Shown: one piece after another, positions 7,666-12,814 of the stretch
Layout: every line of letters begins with the position of its first letter
Numbering within the stretch: the first letter of the stretch is position 1
Assembly: GCA_032353305.1 (NCBI GenBank)
Contig: JAUCNG010223302.1
Coordinates: 1 to 12,814, forward strand
Source: Cephalothrix spiralis
Lineage: Eukaryota > Nemertea > Palaeonemertea > Archinemertea > Cephalotrichidae
Length of the DNA stretch: 12,814 bases
Direction of reading: 5' to 3'
Program-made: the position numbers and the translations under genes
Notes under the pieces: model-generated
What the model saw: the letters and a program-made list of their open reading frames with translations, nothing else
Database searches by the model: none
Told to the model about the DNA's origin: nothing

Positions 7666-7850
7666 TCTTTTTTTACGTGTTTCCGAGTTATTGATATTCA
7701 ATATGAAGAGGGAAAGTACATGTATTTAAAGCCATACCTACAGCAAATTTCATAGAATGGTATCGCTTTGGACAACTTCACTGAACTCAATCGAAAGCGT
7801 TTAAGATATCTAACGATTTTTAGTAAGAAGAAAGAAAAATTTCCAATTAC

Positions 7851-8105
7851 CTTATACCGTGTTACTGGTATATCAGAATATGAGGGTGCTGACCAATGTA
7901 TAACTTTTGAAAACCTCCCATTTTTAACTGTTGTTAAACCTTCTGATAAATTTTGCGGCGCACCCGGCGCCCTAGGTTCCGTATCTAACCTATACGGTTC
8001 TGTTTCTTTAGTGAAGCCCATGCTACCATTTACGGTTACAGCTGCTACTCTGAAGATATACCATTTACCGAGCTCCAGCTCTCTCGTAACGAATGTTGAG
8101 GTCGT
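7851..8105 (-). CDS. ANOS1: Anosmin-1 homologue, internal exon: end of FN3-1 and start of FN3-2
   Basis: An acceptor TTATTTTCAG (AG at 8107-8106) precedes exactly 85 codons, and the exon ends at TATAAG|GTAATT (GT at 7850-7849), phase 0 at both ends. The first half holds the FN3-1 strands E to G, with the characteristic WYIFRVAAVTVNG in strand F and loop (human: WYQFRVAAVNVHG, from memory). A linker rich in Pro and Ala (EPRAPGAPQNL) then begins FN3-2, whose strand-B tryptophan sits in KVIHWSAP and is followed by DIPVTRYK. The match continues straight into VFWS of the next exon, as in the human YKVFWS. The exon therefore straddles the boundary between two FN3 modules instead of each repeat sitting in its own exon. 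The opposite strand is open too and is regarded as a shadow. Confidence 0.95.
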
Positions 8106-8306
8106 CTGAAAATAAATTAAACATAAAAATTAGAAATTGGGTAACTAGGTTAAAAATTGTAGACGAAATTCGGCAATCTCAATCCTATTTGAAAACATAA
8201 AAAAGATTTATGACGTTTATAAAATATGGCATTTTCTTTCATATTATTATGGACATAGTCATATTTTAATTAAACTTTACTTTACGGGCGTAAGCTGGAC
8301 TTCTCG

Positions 8307-8336
8307 AAATAGACACAGACGGTCCGCTTGTATGAG
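8307..8336. repeat. Short repeat shared with 10927-10956
   Basis: Twenty-three bases (8307-8329, containing AGACACAGACGGTCCGCTT) are identical to 10927-10949, and TATGAGC continues in both after a one-base difference. This is probably the tail of a SINE family. The rest of the element is not recognisable at this site. Confidence 0.75.
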
Positions 8337-8427
8337 CCCTCGAATGTGAAATATATCATCTTTCTACTTGTATATAGCTTCATTCTCAAATTTTTAGAGA
8401 GATGAACTATTTATATCTAAAACGAAC

Positions 8428-8475
8428 CGCACACGAGGCGATTTGGTCGCCTGATCGCCGAATCACTCGTGTGCG
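8428..8475. repeat. Compact GC-rich inverted repeat
   Basis: CGCACACGAG (8428-8437) pairs exactly with CTCGTGTGCG (8466-8475). GCGAT and ATCGC form a further partial pair inside. It resembles the collapsed ends of a MITE. Confidence 0.7.
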
Positions 8476-8694
8476 ATGATAAGTCACATCAGAGCCAACG
8501 CTGTTGATCGTATGTTAATGAACGGTTTCATAAATCAATTGTTTTATCAAAAGTTGTTTACTACGATTAGTTTAATTCCTAAGGGTTGGAGCAAAAACGT
8601 TAGAGCCTATACTGTTTTATTAATCAAAAATCGATCGTGTGAGTTCGACAAAACGATATTGGTACTTGTAAAAATGATGGAACAAGATACTCAC

Positions 8695-8873
8695 CAGAGC
8701 AAATGGAGCCCATTCTTGCATAAATTGACTATTAAATTGTTTGCTGGCGTGCCATCGCGCTTCCAGCACATACATGATTGTCTCTGTACTATTTTCAGTT
8801 TGATCCCACCGGATATCGACTGTGGGACCTCTTTGTTCTTCTATTCGAAGATTTTTTGGAATAGTTGGTAAAC
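8695..8873 (-). CDS. ANOS1: Anosmin-1 homologue, internal exon: first part of FN3 repeat 1
   Basis: The exon follows the acceptor TCCATAG (AG at 8875-8874) and ends at CTG|GTGAGT (GT at 8694-8693). Its first two bases complete the glycine codon left by the WAP exon, and 59 codons follow, so it ends in phase 0. It encodes strands A to about D of the first fibronectin type III repeat: a GLPTIPKNLR start, the conserved strand-B tryptophan in VDIRWDQ, then YVLEARWHASKQ and EWAPFA. The human protein has an equivalent GVPLKPR..LEVKW..YVVQRRWNYG stretch, recalled from memory. WAP joined directly to FN3-1 is the anosmin signature and is reported to form the heparan-sulfate and receptor-interacting part. 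The plus strand is also open here for a long stretch, which I treat as an antisense shadow because only the minus strand has family similarity and splice sites. Confidence 0.93.
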
Positions 8874-9592
8874 CTATGGATGAAAAGTAAAGATATGTTT
8901 AAACAAAGCAGTCATCGTTAAGTCCTATGTCTTAATAACTCTTTAAAAAAATCATCTAAAATGTATCAGCCTTTACATTTTCAAAAAGGCTAAGGCACCC
9001 TTTTTGCCATTCTCACCTGTCAAGAGTGTCCGTCTTGCATAGTTCTAATATACCTATATGATATAATACCCTGGGAACTAGGATGCCTTTTTGCACTAAT
9101 GATAAAATTTGGCGGCTTGCCAGTTCATTTCTAATGAGCTAAAGGTGCCCTCAAATTAACATAAAAAATACTACTTCGGTTTTCTCAAAGTACTGGGGCC
9201 GTCTTTATTATAAAATTCATCAAAAGTCAATATTTTCGAACCAATTAAATTTTTTAATTAGTTTACATTGTTGTAGATGTACGATACACTAAAATGCATT
9301 TGGGCCATTGGGCTCCATGCGCCCGCTAATTGCTTAACAATTTTAACATTTTAGCCCATAAATTATAAAAATCCAAATTTTGGGGCCTTCGGCGTCAGCC
9401 CCAGGGCACCTTTATTAGGTACGGCAGGCATTGTTTTTAGGTTAGAAATCCTAAAAAAATTCTACATCCTGTGTTAAGCCGTTTATAGATATTTTTGAAA
9501 AAACCTAGGGAGGGGCCGAATAATATCCCTTCAGAAATAGAGTCAAGTTTGGGGTTGGGTTGATGGTTTTGAATATCTGAAATACAACTTAC
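8874..9592 (-). other. 719-bp intron between the WAP and FN3-1 exons
   Basis: It has clean GT and AG borders. The interior has several GGCACC/GGTGCC-like short words (8993, 9145, 9404) but no convincing element. It contains no open frame with recognisable similarity. Confidence 0.85.
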
Positions 9593-9818
9593 CTAAATTT
9601 TCTAATGCTTTTGGTATTTGACATGCGAAGCCGCACCCATTGGAGCAGCATTTTTTATTAGCGCCACAATCACCATCTCTGCTGCAACCTTGGACGCATG
9701 CAGCTTCGAACCCGGTGGCTTCGGATGGATTTGGACATATGCCGGGTTTATATGTTGTTATTTGTTTTAAAAATTTACACGTATCTAAACACATATCTTC
9801 ATGACTAATGGCGTGCTC
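9593..9818 (-). CDS. ANOS1: Anosmin-1 homologue, internal exon: end of Cys-rich region and WAP domain
   Basis: This is an internal exon encoding 75 codons plus one base. On the minus strand it follows a pyrimidine-rich acceptor (TTTTATATTTCCAG) at 9819-9820 and ends at a strong donor (TTAG|GTAAGT, GT at 9592-9591). Exon residues 10 and 14 are cysteines of the CLDTC motif that closes the anosmin Cys-rich region. The WAP four-disulfide core follows, with eight cysteines at residues 28, 41, 45, 51, 57, 58, 62 and 66 and the diagnostic strings CPNP and KKCCSNGCG. From memory, human anosmin-1 has nearly the same order (CL..C.FLK, GFAAACV, KKCCSNGCG, CQVPK), which separates it from other WAP proteins. 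In the family this secreted matrix glycoprotein binds heparan sulfate and acts in cell adhesion, axon guidance and neuronal migration; that role is inferred here. The exon ends in phase 1 and the next supplies GT, completing a Gly codon. The upstream exon with the signal peptide was not found. Confidence 0.95.
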
Positions 9819-9868
9819 CTGGAAATATAAAACAGTAAGATATTTGACATAGTGTGTCTATTAGACGG

Positions 9869-9945
9869 TGGTGTCGTGGTTATGGTTAGGATGTCTGACT
9901 TGTAATCCGGAGGTTCCGGGTTTGAATCCCGGGGTTCCAACTCTT
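9869..9945 (+). mobile_element. tRNA-derived SINE head (Thr(TGT)-like)
   Basis: Box A-like TGGTTATGGTTAGG is at 9878-9891 and box B-like GGTTTGAATCC at 9920-9930. The T arm is perfect (CCGGG 9917-9921, loop TTTGAAT, CCCGG 9929-9933). The anticodon loop CTTGTAA would read TGT, with one mismatch in the stem. The presumed acceptor strands do not pair, so this is a SINE head or tRNA pseudogene, not an active tRNA. An AATAAA in the AT-rich sequence near 10050 may be in its tail. Confidence 0.65.
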
Positions 9946-10926
9946 TTCATCTTGGAAGAACTAAGCTCACATGGAGTGGAGTAGGTTGTGGACTGCAGAT
10001 GCCAGCGAAAGCAGATATTGTCGGTATTGTATAGCCCTGTTTGTATTAAATGCAATAAACCGTAGATATGTTCCATCGAAAGTAATAAGACGTCAGCCAC
10101 CTATCGGCCTACGTCGGCACTTCTTTCAACCCACTTTAGTTACATGTAGAGGTTCAGAAGTCGAGAAACATCGGGCGTGGCCAAAGTTTCATATACGTGT
10201 GTCCGAAGGAATCTACAAATATACTTATCAGTATTGGATCGGGTTTTTTAAAAAAGAAAAATAGTTTTTGCAACTGCTGTCTGCTGATAAACATTTATAT
10301 AAACCGAAAGCAAAAATTAAAATTTAGGAAAAGGTCTATCAATGCCAGAAATACCATATAGAGCACGCAAATGAACAATTGCATAGAAATACTGATCAAA
10401 AAATACATTAAATTAGGTCCGAGTCCGACTAAGTGAATGACAAATAGGATAAATAATTCAGTGGTCAAACTAAACACTTTCTTTCCTTTGTGTCTCTAAC
10501 TTCCTTTTAAAACATCCTACCCCTTATTGCATTAAATATAGATGCAAAAACAGTGCTCTAAATGGACATTGTTACTCTAATTGTCGCGGTGAATTAATTT
10601 TGCGTGCTCCAAAAGTAATTATTGAATCACGAGATTGGTTGATGTCCTGACTCACGCAATGGCTGTCGGGAATATCACATGACTTCCGCTCGTTTGAATT
10701 TGGGCGAGATCAGAAAATTTGATCGCGATTGAATTAGGCAAAACACCTCTGGTTCTTAGAACGGTAATGAATGTTGGTTTTTATCTAAAATGGTAGAAAT
10801 AATAGGTTTATTCCGAGAGATTGAGACTAAGAGATAATGTGTCATCTATCTTGCAAAAGATCGGTCACAGATTGTCATGCACATACCAACTTCCAACTTA
10901 TTAGGAGGGCGTCAGATGACTGGCTC

Positions 10927-11222
10927 AAATAGACACAGACGGTCCGCTTTATGAGCATAATGCTCATGCAATTTACACTTAGGTCTGTAGAGCTATCCCG
11001 CACTCTAATCTATTTTCTATATAGGCTACCGATTAGTAGTCGGATTTACCCCGAAGGAGAGAACAGCGTCCCACTTAACAACGTATTAAACCTGACCGAG
11101 CCATTCAGGAGGTAGTGTTCGCTGCAGAAATTGCCCAAGGTTATTCCAGATGGAAAGTAGTGTCTCGAGCCCGGGACCTCCGGATTCAAAGACCGACTCT
11201 GTACCACTTTGCCACCGAGGTG
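10927..11222 (-). mobile_element. tRNA-derived SINE-like element
   Basis: Read on the minus strand, the head has TGGCAAAGTGG (box A; plus 11204-11214), an anticodon-like CTTTGAATCCGGAGG, and GGGCTCGAGAC (degenerate box B; plus 11162-11172). A body segment CCTTGGGCAA (plus 11131-11140) resembles the conserved central block of several invertebrate SINE families. The distal end carries the sequence shared with 8307-8336, next to a perfect ATGAGCAT/ATGCTCAT palindrome (10951-10967). Element limits are estimates. Confidence 0.55.
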
Positions 11223-11565
11223 AACGAAGTTTTTATAACAAGCGATAATTTGAAGACCTTGCAAGAGGGGAGGATCACAATTTTTTTTCGGTATCAGTCG
11301 CTAATAGATTTGACTATATCTGCCTCTACTATACGCAGCAGTAAATTCCTAGTGCGCGGTAGCATTTCACGCGCGTTATGGCACCAAGTTTTCCTGGTGT
11401 GCGGAGAACTTGCGTCAAATAACCACACGTTCGTACCAAATACAGCAGAATAACCAGGGTACGTCAAATTAATTGTCACGTGATCCATTGTATTAAAAAA
11501 ACGGTGTTTCAGAACATGATGTATTGTAACATGAAAGTCCTTATTCTCGTATGTAATGTGATGAT

Positions 11566-11605
11566 CATTTTAAGCGCCTCTAGCGGCAAAACAAATCAAA
11601 TGGGA
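11566..11605 (-). repeat. Short fragment resembling the TGACGTCA repeat core
   Basis: The minus strand reads TTTTGCCGCTAGAGGCGC followed by TTAAAATGATCATCA. This matches the core of the dispersed repeat (TTTTCGCCGCTAGGGGGCTG, AAAAATGACGTCA) with several substitutions. Only about 40 bp can be aligned. Confidence 0.4.
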
Positions 11606-12041
11606 TTTTTTTCAAATTTTATGCGAATTATATTATTTCAAACACATATTCAAAGGTAATGGTAAAATTCGATGCCTTTGCCTTTGTAGATTCAAAATAC
11701 CACTTTACTCTCTGTATAGTGCTAAAGAGTCAAACTGGTGTATAAATTGCATGCTGAACTAGATTGAAAGTATCTAACTAGACAATAAAAGCAAGTTTTT
11801 ACACCATTTATGGTCAGGCAGTGTGAAAATTCTGTATTTAGAATGCAAATGGTCAAGTTCCAATTTATTATCTATTTGCTGATCGAAAAATAAATTGATG
11901 TAAGCGATAAATACAGTATTTTACGACATTACTTTACGGAACATGATTTTTGTAACCAAATCACGTATTTTACCACTGATCGCGTGAATTTGTTTAACGA
12001 ACACGCAATGCGCGTCAAAAGTAATTTAATTTTACAAATTG

Positions 12042-12058
12042 GTGACCCCGGTTCAGTT
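12042..12058 (+). other. Possible LTR-retrotransposon primer-binding site
   Basis: TTGGTGACCCCGGTTCAG follows an AT-rich stretch ending in ACA. TGGTGACCCC just after a CA terminus resembles the start of the internal region of Gypsy- and BEL-type elements, where it pairs with a tRNA 3' end. No paired LTR and no gag/pol frame are visible, so at best it is a remnant. Confidence 0.25.
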
Positions 12059-12436
12059 AATACGTCTTCGACGAGGAACCGCAATGAGGTTTAAAGAAGA
12101 TGTCGAATTTCTTTAGACAGAGGTGAATATTTACGTAATTGAAATTAGAAGATAATGTAGCGTACGAGAGGTGATTTTGAAATTGAGAATCAACGCAGGA
12201 TCTTTAGTCGTTAGTCAGAGCGACCAAATGTTGTGTCTTGGCATTGAAAATAGTATCACAATAAAGGGTACATTGGGTCATTTGAAAGATCAAAAATACG
12301 CTTCTTGCGCGCCGGAGCTAACTTTGGAATAGACAATTTGAGCTATAGCCATAATACTAAATCGAGTGATTTTGAATTTCAATGACCCCTACGAGTTTTA
12401 ATTGTCATGAGCTATGAATTTAAAAAAAACGCAACT

Positions 12437-12462
12437 CTCTACGCCGACTCTCTACGCCGACT
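12437..12462 (+). repeat. 13-bp tandem duplication
   Basis: CTCTACGCCGACT occurs twice in immediate succession. It leads into CGACCTCCAGGCCAAAGGTC, a segment whose style suggests an interspersed repeat, although I cannot name the family. Confidence 0.9.
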
Positions 12463-12814
12463 TTTTGACCTCGACCTCCAGGCCAAAGGTCATATAGTAG
12501 CCCGGTCTAATGTAGCGTCTATATAAGTTTCATTAAGCCGCTGGAGTAAAAAACCTGGGAGAAGATCGAGGTGGCGCTAATGTAATAAAAATAGCTAAAA
12601 CATGGTCCATTACGCCGGCACAATTGGTTCATTCAATCGGCTCGGATCGGTACCTCTATCAGTGACACATTTCTTTCCCTCAGCACTTGTTATAGCTTCC
12701 ATTAATAAGGCTTCGGAACCATAGCCGGCCTACGCTAGGATTTTTCATACCTGTCAGGTATAACGTTTCTTTATTAAGTTCGAAAGGCCACGTATATATA
12801 TACAATGCTAATTG

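Larger units (their letters stand above)
9819..12814 (-). other. Upstream intron or 5' region of the anosmin homologue
   Basis: The acceptor at 9820-9819 shows that the gene continues to the right. No exon for the signal peptide or upstream cysteine-rich segment could be identified by eye. Apart from the two SINE-like units and minor repeats, 10265-10920, 11230-11560, 11610-12040 and 12060-12430 hold no feature I can support. Near the right end, ATACCTGTCAGGTAT (12747-12761) is a perfect short palindrome. Confidence 0.6.

Noticed and set aside
7768-8109. Plus-strand open frame of 113 codons
   Set aside because: It is antisense to the exon 8105-7851; the composition is explained by the FN3 coding strand.
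8476-8871. Plus-strand open frame of 131 codons
   Set aside because: It is antisense to the FN3-1 exon, has no recognisable similarity, and the minus strand has homology and splice sites.
9861-10100. Minus-strand frame ending in GFKPGTSGLQVRHPNHNHDTTV
   Set aside because: This peptide is the translated antisense of the tRNA-like SINE head, a common artefact.
11115-11453. Overlapping open frames on both strands (11046-11488)
   Set aside because: They overlap the SINE-like unit and neighbouring DNA; no domain or conserved motif is visible.
1-12814. CRISPR array, bacterial operon or phage-type system
   Set aside because: There are no regularly spaced repeats with spacers and no prokaryotic-style genes; the introns show eukaryotic origin.

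Overview
The window is AT-rich, repeat-laden animal nuclear DNA. Its coding content is broken into short exons with GT...AG boundaries, and there are no bacterial operons or ribosome-binding sites. The one gene I can support lies on the minus strand: a partial homologue of anosmin-1 (ANOS1/KAL1), the secreted extracellular-matrix protein with a cysteine-rich N-terminus, a WAP four-disulfide domain and fibronectin type III (FN3) repeats. Six internal exons with compatible phases were found, in transcript order: 9818-9593 (end of the Cys-rich region plus WAP), 8873-8695 (FN3-1, first part), 8105-7851 (FN3-1 end, FN3-2 start), 7220-6971 (rest of FN3-2), 5377-5142 (FN3-3, first part) and 1791-1620 (FN3-3 end and linker). 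They join without a frameshift into 439 codons plus one base. The signal-peptide/Cys-rich exons should lie to the right of 9818. The fourth FN3 and the C-terminus should lie left of 1620. I could not find either inside the window.

Everything else is intronic or flanking DNA dominated by repeats. From left to right: a decayed ankyrin-like reading frame (3-371, plus strand); a repeat of roughly 320 bp carrying TGACGTCA palindromes (469-800), which runs into a two-unit minisatellite; nested inverted repeats (1062-1146, 1193-1427); a large fold-back element (1930-2213) inside the 3.35-kb intron; a tRNA-like SINE head (3547-3620); a diverged direct repeat pair (3302-3370 / 3885-3960); and two more copies of the TGACGTCA repeat arranged head-to-head (4475-4763 minus, 4770-5085 plus). 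Next come a 35-bp tandem pair (5481-5550), a perfect 24-bp-arm hairpin (6755-6805), and two decayed LINE reverse-transcriptase fragments in one intron (7262-7365 and 7538-7665, minus strand). After those are a short GC-rich inverted repeat (8428-8475), two further tRNA-derived SINE-like units (9869-9945 plus; 10927-11222 minus), and a weak LTR-retrotransposon primer-binding-site-like motif (12042-12058).

The organism is most likely a non-vertebrate animal, perhaps a marine deuterostome such as a tunicate. This rests on an invertebrate-like diverged anosmin, introns of 0.6-3.4 kb and the repeat style, and it is low confidence. I found no evidence for an undescribed molecular system. The most interesting material is the anosmin exon structure and the unusual density of inverted-repeat elements within its introns.
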